From Oscillatoriophycideae cyanobacterium NC_groundwater_1537_Pr4_S-0.65um_50_18 (GTDB taxonomy: Bacteria; Cyanobacteriota; Cyanobacteriia; Elainellales; Elainellaceae), in contig JACQYI010000009.1 of assembly GCA_016208305.1 (NCBI GenBank), forward strand, positions 778,604 to 842,603: a DNA stretch of 64,000 bases, read 5' to 3'. The first letter of the stretch is position 1, and each line of letters opens with the position of its first letter. Positions 7,833 to 18,125 of the stretch are shown here, piece after piece. The notes beneath the pieces were generated by a model that made no database searches, had not been told where the DNA came from, and worked only from the letters and a program-made list of their open reading frames with translations. The translations under genes were made by a program, and so were the position numbers.

Positions 7833-9866
7833 TTACAGTTCTTGCATCATGACTCGCCGCAAAATCTCTGTCACTTCTGCGGCGATGCGCGCATCAAGCT
7901 GTCGGGCTTCGGCATTGGCGTCTCCAGCGGCATTGGCTCCTAGCAGCGCCATGCTAACCGTGTGCAAAACGGCAGGTTGGCTTTTAGCACGGGGACGTTT
8001 GTCGATGAATTGGACAAAGGCAACATAGGCGAGTTCAGTCCGATCGCGCAAATCACTGCGCCCAAAGCCCATCTTCGAGAGAATCACGGGAGATTCAAGG
8101 GCTGGAGCTAAGCCAAGCTGATCGATCGCCACATCTATGTAGCGAGCCGTGTCGGTACCCAAGGCACGAACCACGGTCTCCAGGCTATGCCATTGGGCAT
8201 CGGGAAGCTGTGCCCCTGGAAAGAGATGATTGTGCCAGCCCACCAAGGAGATAAATCGGGTCAGGTCGTAGGTTGATAGGGCATTATCCCCGCCATGAAT
8301 GCTGTAGGGCGTTTCTAACAGCACGGTTTCGAGGGTTTGGCTCCAGAGGTCAGGATGCTCTAGCAAAGGAGGTTCGCCATAGCGCCCTTGAAAGTCTGAG
8401 TTAAAGTTGCCTGTGATCTGCTGCACCCAGTTTTCTAAACCATTGGGCGTCGAAAACTGCTTGAAAAGAGCCGCGATCGCATTAGAGCTGCCCACTGCCT
8501 CTTGATAGCTCATTAGATCGACAGCCAGGTTATAAAAACCATAGCCGCTAGAGCTGCCGATCGCCCGCACCCAGCAGTCTCGAATTTGGGCTTGAGGGTG
8601 AGCCGCATTGGCGCGGCAAAGGACGTTGAGCAAGGGCAGGATTTTTGTAGCGCTCCAGAGTTGGGCGGGCTGAAGCGCATTTTTGCCCAGCCAGCGGGCG
8701 CGGATCATGCCATCGACAAAGCTACCCACACAGACGCAGGCTTGCTGGATGTCTGCATGCAAAAAATCGAGTCCGTTTGTCTCTATAGGCGGCTGTTCTC
8801 CACGGGCTGGATAGAGCGGGACGATCGCGGCTTTAGGCGAAATCAGCGTGATGCCATCGGGCTTTTGGGTGAGGCGATCGGGAAACTTGGGGATATCGGC
8901 AGAGTAACGCGACTCGGTATAGCCGCGATCGAGAAACGCCAGTTTCTCAGCGTCATACCCTTCTTCCTGCGCTAAAAAACGGCTGTAAATCTGTTGGCGG
9001 TCTTTAGAATGCGCCAAAATGAATTCCACCGGGTCAGCGTTGATCAGCGCCCAAGCAAATTCTGCATCGAACAGACCTACGGTCATGGCGTTGAGTCCGT
9101 AAAAATTGCAGAACTGCGTTAGCCCTGCTTCTGTCGGAGGGGTGTAACGTCCGTCGATCGCGCCAGCATAGAGCCGAAAAGGGCTTAAGAGCACCTGAAT
9201 ATCCCGCATGAGGCGGGCACAGCCATGCCAGCGTTCATAGGGCGCGCCTTGAAGATTGCCTTGAAGATCATAAATCCCAAGATTCCAGGTGGCATAGGCG
9301 CTCGGCACGACATTGGGGATCTTCAGCGCCGAGCAGAGCAATGCAGCGAGTTCGCCTCGGGTGGCCTGCTGTGTGGGGCGCAACAGCCGCACATTGGGAT
9401 AATTGACGATGCAATTGTCTAAAACTGCCGCCGCAATGGCCCAGCGTGTCCAGTCAGGAATTTCTACGGCATCGTCAAAGTAGAGTGTCAGTGTTTCGTT
9501 AACGCTGGGGGGCACAGGCAAATGTAAAGCCGTCACCAAAACGGCTAACACCTGCATCCGAGGAATCTGCAAATTGGGGTAAAAATAGCCCTCAGGATAG
9601 CCCGCAAACAGCCCCCGCTCGTAGCCCCAAGTGACGGCCTGATAAGCCCAATGCGTCCGAGGCACGTCAGGAAAGTAAACGGCATTTCGCCTTTTGGGGG
9701 CGTTGGGAAACGACCCATAGATCAGCGCCGCAAATTCAGCGCGGGTCAGCGTTGCATCGGGGCGAAAGGTGCCGTCTGGAAAACCCTGCACAAGATTGCG
9801 ATCGCTCAAAGCTAGAATGCAAGACGCTGCCCAGTGGTCTTTGAGATCGGAAAAACGAGGGGGCAT
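7833..9866 (-). CDS. S-layer homology (SLH) protein with serine-hydrolase-like C-terminal domain
   Basis: 677 residues. Three SLH modules occupy about 4-50, 63-115 and 125-182 (each with a FxDLxxHW or FPDVPRTHWAY start and a TRAEFAAL/TRGELAAL end). SLH modules bind cell-wall polymers. Residues 215-275 look like a peptidoglycan-binding helical module (VLLSPFRLYAGAIDGRYTPPTEAGL). The C-terminal 380 residues contain LWSATKILPLLNVL, with an SxxK motif (405-408) in the setting seen in penicillin-binding proteins and class A beta-lactamases. I could not find the later SxN/KTG motifs with certainty. No signal peptide is visible at the N-terminus, which is odd for an SLH protein; SLH modules open the protein directly. 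Not obviously in an operon, although the MCE gene upstream reads the same way. Confidence 0.75.
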   Translation of the reverse strand: MPPRFSDLKDHWAASCILALSDRNLVQGFPDGTFRPDATLTRAEFAALIYGSFPNAPKRRNAVYFPDVPRTHWAYQAVTWGYERGLFAGYPEGYFYPNLQIPRMQVLAVLVTALHLPVPPSVNETLTLYFDDAVEIPDWTRWAIAAAVLDNCIVNYPNVRLLRPTQQATRGELAALLCSALKIPNVVPSAYATWNLGIYDLQGNLQGAPYERWHGCARLMRDIQVLLSPFRLYAGAIDGRYTPPTEAGLTQFCNFYGLNAMTVGLFDAEFAWALINADPVEFILAHSKDRQQIYSRFLAQEEGYDAEKLAFLDRGYTESRYSADIPKFPDRLTQKPDGITLISPKAAIVPLYPARGEQPPIETNGLDFLHADIQQACVCVGSFVDGMIRARWLGKNALQPAQLWSATKILPLLNVLCRANAAHPQAQIRDCWVRAIGSSSGYGFYNLAVDLMSYQEAVGSSNAIAALFKQFSTPNGLENWVQQITGNFNSDFQGRYGEPPLLEHPDLWSQTLETVLLETPYSIHGGDNALSTYDLTRFISLVGWHNHLFPGAQLPDAQWHSLETVVRALGTDTARYIDVAIDQLGLAPALESPVILSKMGFGRSDLRDRTELAYVAFVQFIDKRPRAKSQPAVLHTVSMALLGANAAGDANAEARQLDARIAAEVTEILRRVMMQEL

Positions 9867-9890
9867 GGCTTAACCGATAGAAAATTACCG

Positions 9891-11219
9891 CTACTGGAAG
9901 GCGTTAGGCTGCGAATTGCTTTCTTCAGCAGGCAGTTGGCGAGCCGTGGCAAAGGTGTTTAGCCACGCTCGATACTCTGCATCCGTCGGCATTTGCAGGG
10001 TTGTGACAGGTGCTGAAGGGCGATCGCTCGGCGCAGATTCTTTCACCGCTTCACTTTCCACAGCCTGATTCTTTTCCGGTTCGATCGTCGTAGCATAACC
10101 CACAGGACTCAGCGCTTGGGCGATCGCGGCCTGCTGCTGCAACCGTTGGCTAGAAGAAACCAGGCTGCTAAACCCGTTAATCAATTCGCGGATGCTGTCG
10201 CGCAACTGCGGATCACCCGTTAGCTCATCCAGATCAGAGGTGATTTTTTGAGCATTTTGGAAGGTCGCACGGGCGGAATCTAAGGTTTGCTGAAGCATCA
10301 GCATGTTGTCGGGGCTGCCGACAGTTGCTGTCAAATCCCGCAGATTGGCCGAAGCTTCGGCAGCGTTTGCCGACAGCGTTTCTAAATTTTGTAAAATTTC
10401 ACCATTTTCGACTTGCGGCGCAAGGCTGCCCACTAGTCCCTGAACTTGGCGACTGGTTTGATCAATGCTGTTGAGGGTGCTGACCAGAGAGGTGCGGTTT
10501 TCTGCCAATAGCCCATTCACCTGAGCTGCCGTCAATCCCAACTGATTGGCGGCCTGTCCTACCGAGGTGGCAGAGCTAGAGGCAGCTGTGGATAAGGTAC
10601 CCAGTTCGCTTTGCACCGATTTGGTCAGCTTGGTGACTTCGCCTGTCAGCACCGAAACGCCAGCAGCAGCAGAAGCAGAGTTGCGGGTCAGGGCACGGAC
10701 TTCATTGAAAAATTGAGGATTGGAAAACAGATCGGCAAACTGGGTTGTGGAGCGTACCAGGGCGCTAAAGCTAACGCCAACATTGCCCGCCAGCCGATCG
10801 CCATCACACACCACCACTTCGCTATCGCAATTTGCCGCCAGTGGATTTTGTGCGAGTGCGTTGCTGGTCAAGTTGTTCTGAGGTGTGATATCTATGGCTG
10901 TTGCCCCAATTAGTCCACCTTGGTTAGCCTCAACGATCGCATTTTTGGGAATGACCAGCGTTCCAGGCGAAATCTCAATTTCGACATCAACAGCATTAGC
11001 GCCCGCCCGCACATCAACCACACGGCCAACTGACACCCCCCGGTAAGACACGGGTGCGCCTACCTGAATTCCTGCCACTTCAGGGAATTGGATTACGGCT
11101 CGGTAGCTACGGCTAGCAGGATTAAAGCCTCGCAGCCACAAAAACAGTCCGCCTAATACACCTAACCCCAGCAGGATCAGCAGACCCACAGAACCTTCTC
11201 GAACCGTTCGCGATCGCAT
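9891..11219 (-). CDS. MCE/MlaD-family substrate-binding subunit of a lipid ABC transporter
   Basis: One N-terminal transmembrane anchor (about 10-32) is followed by an MCE domain at about 38-115 (SYRAVIQFPEVAGIQVGAPV, then RGVSVGRVVDV). A long coiled-coil, Ala/Ser/Gln-rich region follows to about 385, then a low-complexity tail. This is the usual build of cyanobacterial MlaD/TGD2 relatives, which bridge the inner membrane and the outer membrane to move lipids. The start chosen is ATG 11219, because GAGAGGAG lies 5 bp upstream of it; the longer frame from 11243 begins inside that region. The ATPase partner lies directly upstream on the same strand (11324-12106). The permease (MlaE) is not in the window. 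Confidence 0.9.
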   Translation of the reverse strand: MRSRTVREGSVGLLILLGLGVLGGLFLWLRGFNPASRSYRAVIQFPEVAGIQVGAPVSYRGVSVGRVVDVRAGANAVDVEIEISPGTLVIPKNAIVEANQGGLIGATAIDITPQNNLTSNALAQNPLAANCDSEVVVCDGDRLAGNVGVSFSALVRSTTQFADLFSNPQFFNEVRALTRNSASAAAGVSVLTGEVTKLTKSVQSELGTLSTAASSSATSVGQAANQLGLTAAQVNGLLAENRTSLVSTLNSIDQTSRQVQGLVGSLAPQVENGEILQNLETLSANAAEASANLRDLTATVGSPDNMLMLQQTLDSARATFQNAQKITSDLDELTGDPQLRDSIRELINGFSSLVSSSQRLQQQAAIAQALSPVGYATTIEPEKNQAVESEAVKESAPSDRPSAPVTTLQMPTDAEYRAWLNTFATARQLPAEESNSQPNAFQ

Positions 11220-11323
11220 GGTCTCTCCTCTCAACAGCGGCAACCTTATTCAGATTACCTTGGATTATATTGCTGAATCTTTGCAAGGCTGATGCAGCCC
11301 CTCTGGTACCCCCCAACAGCGCT

Positions 11324-12106
11324 TCACCCAGCCAACTGAATCGGCCCATCAATGCTGCCGCTGAAAAACTGGCGTGCCACCTGATTTTCGGTGGTGTCGA
11401 TTTCGGCGGAAGTGCCCTCCCACTGGACTCTACCCTGATAAAGAAACACAATCCGATCGGCAGTGCGACGGATAGTGCTGTCTTGGTGGGTAATAATCAC
11501 GTAGGTGCTGCATCCACCGTGAGAGTTTTGCAAGGCTCTGATCAGGTCTTCGATCACCGTAGAGGCGATCGGGTCGAGTCCGGCGGTCGGTTCATCGTAG
11601 AGAATCACTTCAGGGCTGTCTGCGGGGTTATCAGGGTTTTCCATAATGGCGCGGGCAAAGCTCACCCGCTTTCGCATACCCCCCGAAAGCTCAGCCGGAT
11701 AGCGATCGCTAATACCAGACAGCCCCACCATTTCAAGCTTTTGCTCAACCAGTTCATGAATGCGCTTGCGCGATAGACGAGAGTGCTGGTATAGCAAAAA
11801 GCCGACATTTTCTTTTACCGTCAGCGAATCAAACAAAGCCGCATTTTGAAAAACCATGCCGATGCCCAGGGTTTCTTTGGCTTCTTCAACCAGCCCGACC
11901 CGCCGCTGACCCTGGACATAGATTTCTCCGGCATCTGGCTCTAGCAGCCCCGCAATGATGCGTAAGATCGTCGATTTGCCCGTCCCCGAAGGGCCAATAA
12001 TGGCGAGTGCCTCCCCGCGATAAATCGTCAGGTCAATGTTTTCTAAGACAACGTTTTGACCAAAGGACTTACTCACTCCTTTCAGTTCGATTAGCGGCTC
12101 AGCCAT
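11324..12106 (-). CDS. ABC transporter ATPase, MlaF/TGD3-type
   Basis: 260-residue nucleotide-binding subunit. Walker A GPSGTGKS lies at about 38-45, the Q-loop at VFQNAALFDSL, the ABC signature LSGGMRKRVSFARA and the Walker B VILYDEPTAGLDP in the second half, and the switch His in IITHQD. The FDSLTVKENVGF stretch and GGMRKRVS signature are typical of ATPases paired with MCE proteins (MlaF/TGD3). It is followed 104 bp later by the MlaD-type gene in the same direction, so the two probably form one lipid-transfer transporter. Confidence 0.92.
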   Translation of the reverse strand: MAEPLIELKGVSKSFGQNVVLENIDLTIYRGEALAIIGPSGTGKSTILRIIAGLLEPDAGEIYVQGQRRVGLVEEAKETLGIGMVFQNAALFDSLTVKENVGFLLYQHSRLSRKRIHELVEQKLEMVGLSGISDRYPAELSGGMRKRVSFARAIMENPDNPADSPEVILYDEPTAGLDPIASTVIEDLIRALQNSHGGCSTYVIITHQDSTIRRTADRIVFLYQGRVQWEGTSAEIDTTENQVARQFFSGSIDGPIQLAG

Positions 12107-12171
12107 AGCGGAAGGTATCGTTTAGACAGACCCAACTTAACGCAGAATGGGGGCTTGAGGATGAACCTAGA

Positions 12172-14016
12172 TTATCTTTCAGCAATCTTTAACTCATAGA
12201 TATTCCACAATGCTCCGCCCAGGGCACTGTATTTCACGTTTTCAATCTCGTCGCGCACGGCAGACATCGATAGAGGATTGACCAAAAAGATGAGTGGCAC
12301 ATGTTTTTGAATCAGCTTTTGCGCCTCAGCGTAGATAACCTTGCGTTTGTCGTCATCTAGCTCTTGCCCGCCTTTGACGTACAAATCACCGATCGCTTGC
12401 TCCCAATCTGCCACCTGCCGTCCGGTTATCGGCTCTTGCCCTTCTTTTGCATTTTGATTGAACAAGTGCAGATGCCCGTTGGGCGACCAGACATTCCGCC
12501 CTCCGTCAGGTTCAATCCCGGCTCCCTGTAGACCTAGGATAATGGCCTCCCAGTCTTGTGAACCATCCATTTTGCTAATCAACGCATTAAAGGCCAGCGG
12601 CACAAAATCGACCTGAATGCCGATCGCAGCCAAGTCTCGCTTAATTTGAGAACCTAGCGCCTCTCGAACTTTGTTTCCCGAATTGGTATTGAGCGTAAAC
12701 CGCACGCGGTTGCCTGCCGCATCCAATAGCTCGCCTAGGGGGCTGTATTTAAATCCTGCATCTTGCAGCATCTGCTTGGTTTTTGCCGGATCATACTCGT
12801 AGGTAGGCAAGCCTTTTTCGGGCGGCAGATAGTAAGGGCTTTGGATATAGATGGGAGAGTTTTGCTGTTCCCCCAGTCCTTGATAGAGGTTATTCACCAT
12901 CGTGGCTCGATCGAGGGCATGGGCGATCGCCTGCCGAAACACCAGCGAGTTAAACCAGCGCGACTTGACAGGATCAACCAAAGGCTTGCCGTTACGGCTG
13001 CCCTGGTTCATGTTAAACGCCACAAAAGACGAGCTAAAGACCGCTCCCCCCTCATAAATCTTGAATTTGCCCCGTGTCTCTTCTTGCTTGAGCAGGGCAA
13101 AATCTGCGGGAGAAACTCCCTCAACATCTAATCCACCCGATCGAAACTGCGCCAGCGAGGCATCTTCTGACTCAATGATTTGAATCACGATCTGCTCTAC
13201 ATAGGGCTGCGGCTGACCCTGAGCATCTTTGCGCCAAAAATAAGGGTTGCGCTCTAAGATGACCCGCTGACCAGGCTGATAGCTGCGAAAACGGTAAGCT
13301 CCGTTGCCAATCACCGTTGTCGGGTCGGCATCTGTGCCCCAAGTCGAGAGAAACTGAGGTTTGCCATCTGCTCCTACCTTACGGACAGTATCTTGCAGCG
13401 CATGCTGAGGCAAAAACGAGCCGCCCGCAAACCGCAGTAGAGGCGCAAACGGCTCTGGAGAAGTAAACCGCACCTGGCGATCGCCCACTTTTTCGACGGC
13501 AGGAAACTTGCCTTCTGCACCGATCCGAAACAAATCGCTGGTGCTGCTCGGAATCTTAGGGTTAAAAATAACCTCGTTATAGGTAAAAACAACATCATCA
13601 ACCGTCATGGGTTTTCCATCCGACCAGCTCAGCCCCGGACGAAGGGTGTAGGTAATTTGCTTCTGGTCAGGCGAAACCTCCCAAGATTCAGCCAACCCTG
13701 GCTCTAACTCACCCGTGATGCCGTTGGTGCTCAACAATCCGGTATACAGATAGCCCAACACCCCACTCGATCCTGAGTCCTCGCTCAGAATGGTATTAAA
13801 GGTCTTGGGATCGCTTAAGCCGCTAATGACAATGCGAGGCACCCTGGCCGATTGTTTGACAAACTGATCGAAGCTGCAAGCGCTCAAGGGCAACACCAAT
13901 AGCGCTATGAGGGCGATCGCTCTCCAGTGGTGCGGTAGTGAGCGGAGCCAGCCCAAGCCGTGAGGTCGTTTTCTCCTGTGAGCCATGATGAAATCAGAAT
14001 AGCGAAACAGATCCAT
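12172..14016 (-). CDS. Periplasmic substrate-binding lipoprotein of an oligopeptide-type ABC transporter (SBP family 5)
   Basis: 614 residues. A hydrophobic segment ends in the lipobox LPLSAC, giving a lipid-modified Cys near residue 47. The mature part is an extracellular family 5 binding protein: LAESWEVSPDQKQITYTLRP and VFTYNEVIFNPK early, then VFRQAIAHALDRATMVNNLY, and the late VPLIFLVNPLSMSAVRD. These proteins capture peptides, nickel or other small compounds. The start could also be the ATG 30 bp downstream (residue 11). It lies downstream of, and co-directional with, the biuret-hydrolase and allophanate-domain genes (30-bp gap to the latter), which hints at an amide-type nitrogen compound as ligand, an inference. 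No permease or ATPase of this transporter is adjacent. Confidence 0.88.
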   Translation of the reverse strand: MDLFRYSDFIMAHRRKRPHGLGWLRSLPHHWRAIALIALLVLPLSACSFDQFVKQSARVPRIVISGLSDPKTFNTILSEDSGSSGVLGYLYTGLLSTNGITGELEPGLAESWEVSPDQKQITYTLRPGLSWSDGKPMTVDDVVFTYNEVIFNPKIPSSTSDLFRIGAEGKFPAVEKVGDRQVRFTSPEPFAPLLRFAGGSFLPQHALQDTVRKVGADGKPQFLSTWGTDADPTTVIGNGAYRFRSYQPGQRVILERNPYFWRKDAQGQPQPYVEQIVIQIIESEDASLAQFRSGGLDVEGVSPADFALLKQEETRGKFKIYEGGAVFSSSFVAFNMNQGSRNGKPLVDPVKSRWFNSLVFRQAIAHALDRATMVNNLYQGLGEQQNSPIYIQSPYYLPPEKGLPTYEYDPAKTKQMLQDAGFKYSPLGELLDAAGNRVRFTLNTNSGNKVREALGSQIKRDLAAIGIQVDFVPLAFNALISKMDGSQDWEAIILGLQGAGIEPDGGRNVWSPNGHLHLFNQNAKEGQEPITGRQVADWEQAIGDLYVKGGQELDDDKRKVIYAEAQKLIQKHVPLIFLVNPLSMSAVRDEIENVKYSALGGALWNIYELKIAER

Positions 14017-14046
14017 ATCCTAATACCATTCTCAAAGGAAGTTAGG

Positions 14047-14466
14047 TCAAGGCGACTCTTGTGCCCGCCTGTAGGCCCGCCATCCGCCCCATGCCGTAAT
14101 CTCTACCTGTCCTTCGCACAGAATGGGTTCTCCTAAAACCCCCAAAGCCTCCTCGTTCCCTGCCAGCTGAACCTTGCCAATACATAACCCTGGGGGTTCT
14201 TGTAGCAAAATACGGGCAAGACCTGCTACCGGAACCGCCCAAACCTCCAGAGCGATCGCTGCCCCGCCTATTGCCACCCGCATCATGGCCGGGTGCACAT
14301 CATGAATCGTCCATAGGCGATAAATTGGCGCAGTCTTTGTTTCTTTGACAAATTCTGCTCCGACCGCCAGTAAATTTCCATTCAGCTCTAGGCCGCGCAT
14401 CAACGTACCGTTGACCGCCAAATGAATGCGTTCAGTCGTCATAAGGACTTGATAAGGGCTTGTCAA
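14047..14466 (-). CDS. Stand-alone allophanate hydrolase C-terminal-domain protein
   Basis: 139 residues resembling the C-terminal domain of allophanate hydrolase (AtzF/DUR1 C-terminal part): early LAVNGTLMRGLELNGNLLAVGAEFV, then TAPIYRLWTIHD, then VRVAIGGAAIALEVWAVP, and the end VEITAWGGWRAY. In full-length enzymes this domain follows an amidase domain and is thought to process the N-carboxycarbamate product. Here no amidase domain is present. The gene lies between a biuret-type cysteine hydrolase (upstream, 75-bp gap) and a binding lipoprotein (downstream, 30 bp), all on the minus strand. The first in-frame start is at 14466; an internal ATG at residue 9 (MTTERIHLAV) is an alternative. Confidence 0.78.
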   Translation of the reverse strand: MTSPYQVLMTTERIHLAVNGTLMRGLELNGNLLAVGAEFVKETKTAPIYRLWTIHDVHPAMMRVAIGGAAIALEVWAVPVAGLARILLQEPPGLCIGKVQLAGNEEALGVLGEPILCEGQVEITAWGGWRAYRRAQESP

Positions 14467-14541
14467 GAATATTAGTCACTCAATTGTGGATGATTCATAG
14501 GGTTGCAATCGCCCACAATTGAGCTTGCCATTGGGGTTACG

Positions 14542-15225
14542 CTACGCTGTAACGGCGATCGCCGTCAATCCAGCAATCACGGCTGCCGCCGGTGCCGTCC
14601 AGCCCACAATACCGCCTTGAGCACGCACCATCTCTAGCGTAGACTGCTTGAACTCTGGGAAATAGCTCTCGGTACAGTCTTCTACCATGAGACACTCATA
14701 GCCGCGATCGTTTGCCTCACGCATGGTCGTTTGCACACAAACTTCTGTCGTCACCCCTGTAACCAACAGATGCGTGATACCTCTGGCTTGAAGCTCCATC
14801 TGAAACTCGGTGTTGTAGAACGCTCCTTTCCCAGGCTTGTGAATCACTACTTCTCCCGGCAGCGGTGCCAGTTCTGCAATAATTCCATTTCCTGGCTCAC
14901 CCCGTACCAAAATTCGCCCCATGCCGCCCAACTCGCCAATCTTGAGCGATCCCCGTCCGCGAGCCAGCTTCGCAGGGGGACAGTCGGATAAGTCGGGCTG
15001 ATGACACTCGATCGTATGAAAGACGGGTAGCTTTTGAGCGCGAAAGGTTTCCAGCAGTTGCTTCAGGGTGGGGACAATCGCTTGGAGCCGCCGTACATCA
15101 TTACCCAGGGCATCACCAAAGCCCCCTGGCTCCAAAAAATCACGCTGCATGTCAATGATCACCAACGCCAGCCGATTCAGGTCAGCCGGCAACTCATACT
15201 CGTAGGGCAGAGCCGTAATATTCAT
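14542..15225 (-). CDS. Isochorismatase-fold cysteine hydrolase, biuret amidohydrolase-like
   Basis: 227 residues. The catalytic triad of the cysteine-hydrolase family is in place: Asp25 in [10 protein letters not shown], Lys130 in [10 protein letters not shown], and Cys163 in [12 protein letters not shown]. Family members hydrolyse small amides, including biuret, N-carbamoylsarcosine, ureidoacrylate and nicotinamide. The downstream stand-alone allophanate-hydrolase domain makes biuret, whose hydrolysis product is allophanate, the most attractive substrate, but this is inferred from neighbours. The C-terminal 20 residues are hydrophobic ([15 protein letters not shown]), somewhat unusual and possibly a helix packing on the core. 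The start ATG at 15225 is followed by a family-typical N-terminus. Confidence 0.85.
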   Translation of the reverse strand: MNITALPYEYELPADLNRLALVIIDMQRDFLEPGGFGDALGNDVRRLQAIVPTLKQLLETFRAQKLPVFHTIECHQPDLSDCPPAKLARGRGSLKIGELGGMGRILVRGEPGNGIIAELAPLPGEVVIHKPGKGAFYNTEFQMELQARGITHLLVTGVTTEVCVQTTMREANDRGYECLMVEDCTESYFPEFKQSTLEMVRAQGGIVGWTAPAAAVIAGLTAIAVTA

Positions 15226-15349
15226 AGCGGTGAGAGAATTTAAATGTATTGTGCAGTTTCTACCACAGCCTGGAAAAACTGGCGCGATCGCAGGGCACTT
15301 AATCCCTGCTTTCAGATCAAATTTTCAAAAAAATTGGGAAGAATACAGC

Positions 15350-15392
15350 AAAAAAAGCAAGAGGCCAAACGCGATCGCGTTCGGCCTCTTGC
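15350..15392 (-). terminator. Intrinsic terminator of tRNA-Leu with a HIP1 palindrome in the loop
   Basis: Read on the minus strand, GCAAGAGGCC pairs perfectly with GGCCTCTTGC and is followed by a run of T residues. The interior contains AACGCGATCGCGTT, itself a palindrome holding HIP1. It lies about 40 bp downstream of the tRNA gene. Confidence 0.85.
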
Positions 15393-15430
15393 CTCTGTAA
15401 CCAAAGCTATACCCAGCCTTGTGTGAAGAA

Positions 15431-15511
15431 TGCGGATGGCGAGACTCGAACTCGCAAGGCAAAGCCACACGCACCTCAAGCGTGCGCGTATACCAAGTCC
15501 GCCACATCCGC
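15431..15511 (-). tRNA. tRNA-Leu (anticodon GAG)
   Basis: 81 nt with a perfect 7-bp acceptor stem (GCGGATG/CATCCGC) and discriminator A. There is a D arm of type TGGCGGACTTGGTA, a five-pair anticodon stem CACGC/GCGTG enclosing the loop TTGAGGT (anticodon GAG), a long variable arm as expected for class II tRNA-Leu, and a T arm with GTTCGAGTC. CCA is not encoded. It decodes CUC and CUU. A good terminator follows at 15350-15392. Confidence 0.95.
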
Positions 15512-15809
15512 AGGTTGTCAAGAAAGCGGCTGCTTTCTCACAGTAATCCAGCATACTCCATAAGCTATGATTCTGCACCCATTACTCAAGCGCTGATCAA
15601 GGTTCATTTTGAAATTCAGACGTTATCTAGGGGAGTTTGCACCCTACAAAGCCCAAACTTCTTAGCTTGAAATTCATAATCAAAGCTGCTGCAAGCGCTT
15701 AGATGTAGCAAACAAAAAGATTGGAGCACCCGCTTAAAGCAGTGAATCAATCTACAGCTCACCTGGGAATTCTAGTTGTTGAATTTTTCTGAAAACTCAG
15801 AGTGCATCT

Positions 15810-16382
15810 ATGAATATCAACCTTATCAGCAGCATCCGCCAAGTCTCTCAACGGCATTGGAAGCCTGCGCGTCCTATATCAACTTCCAGCCTCCAATCTG
15901 GGTTTTCTAGCTCAGGCTTCACGATCGCTGACCTTTTGACGGTCATGACGATCGCTGGCATCCTAGCGGCAATCGCGGCTCCAAGCTGGCTCTCTTTCCA
16001 TCGCGATCGCGCGCTCAGTTCCTCCCAAGACGAAGTCTTTCAGGCCATTCGCCAGACGCAAGCAGAGGCACAACGCTCCCATGCCAATTGGCAGGTCAGC
16101 TTTCGGGAGTCTGACAGCGCAGTGGAGTGGGCCATGCACCCCCTTACTGAGCAGCCTAGACTGTGGCAGCCGCTTCTAAAGGAGGTTCGTCTTGATCCGG
16201 CTCAAACGACCTTAGCGCGAGATGGCAATCTCTATCGGCTGCAATTTAGCAATCGCGGACGGATAAACGGCCAATTGGGGCGTATCACTCTGAAAACGAG
16301 TGATGGCAGTCTCAGACGCTGCGTGTTTGCCTCAACGCTGCTGGGCACCCTGCGCAAAGCTGCCGATCGGGACTGCGAGTAA
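15810..16382 (+). CDS. GspH/FimT-family type IV pseudopilin
   Basis: 190 residues. After about 40 N-terminal residues comes a prepilin site SSSG|FTIADLLTVMTIAGILAA, that is, a Gly-Phe cleavage point followed by the hydrophobic N-terminal helix. Then comes a soluble domain with SQDEVFQAIRQTQAEAQRS, typical of GspH/FimT minor pseudopilins. At position +5 there is Asp where pilins usually have Glu, and the leader before the cleavage site is unusually long. Both are visible deviations. It would act in assembly of type IV pili or a related secretion pseudopilus. It is a lone gene, not in a pil operon here. The ATG at 15810 is the first in frame; an internal start nearer the cleavage site is possible. 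Confidence 0.8.
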   Translation: MNINLISSIRQVSQRHWKPARPISTSSLQSGFSSSGFTIADLLTVMTIAGILAAIAAPSWLSFHRDRALSSSQDEVFQAIRQTQAEAQRSHANWQVSFRESDSAVEWAMHPLTEQPRLWQPLLKEVRLDPAQTTLARDGNLYRLQFSNRGRINGQLGRITLKTSDGSLRRCVFASTLLGTLRKAADRDCE

Positions 16383-16461
16383 GCCAAATCTGGAAGGCTC
16401 AATCTAGCAGTCTATGCTTTGGTGGAAATAGGGCTTTCACAAAAAAGGAAGTATTACCTAA

Positions 16462-18045
<1,584 letters not shown>

Positions 18046-18055
18046 GAACATGACT

Positions 18056-18096
18056 GTGGAGTATTGAGGCTGTCGGCAGGCAGCCTGCTACTCCAC
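18056..18096. promoter_or_regulatory. Hairpin between atpB and atpE
   Basis: GTGGAGTA (18056-18063) pairs with TACTCCAC (18089-18096), and an inner AGGCTG pairs with CAGCCT, giving a long stem in the intercistronic mRNA. No T run follows, so it looks more like a processing or partial-attenuation structure than a terminator. It could set the beta:epsilon ratio; this is inference. Confidence 0.6.
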
Positions 18097-18125
18097 GGGC
18101 TTACCTGATTTACTCAAAAAAAACT

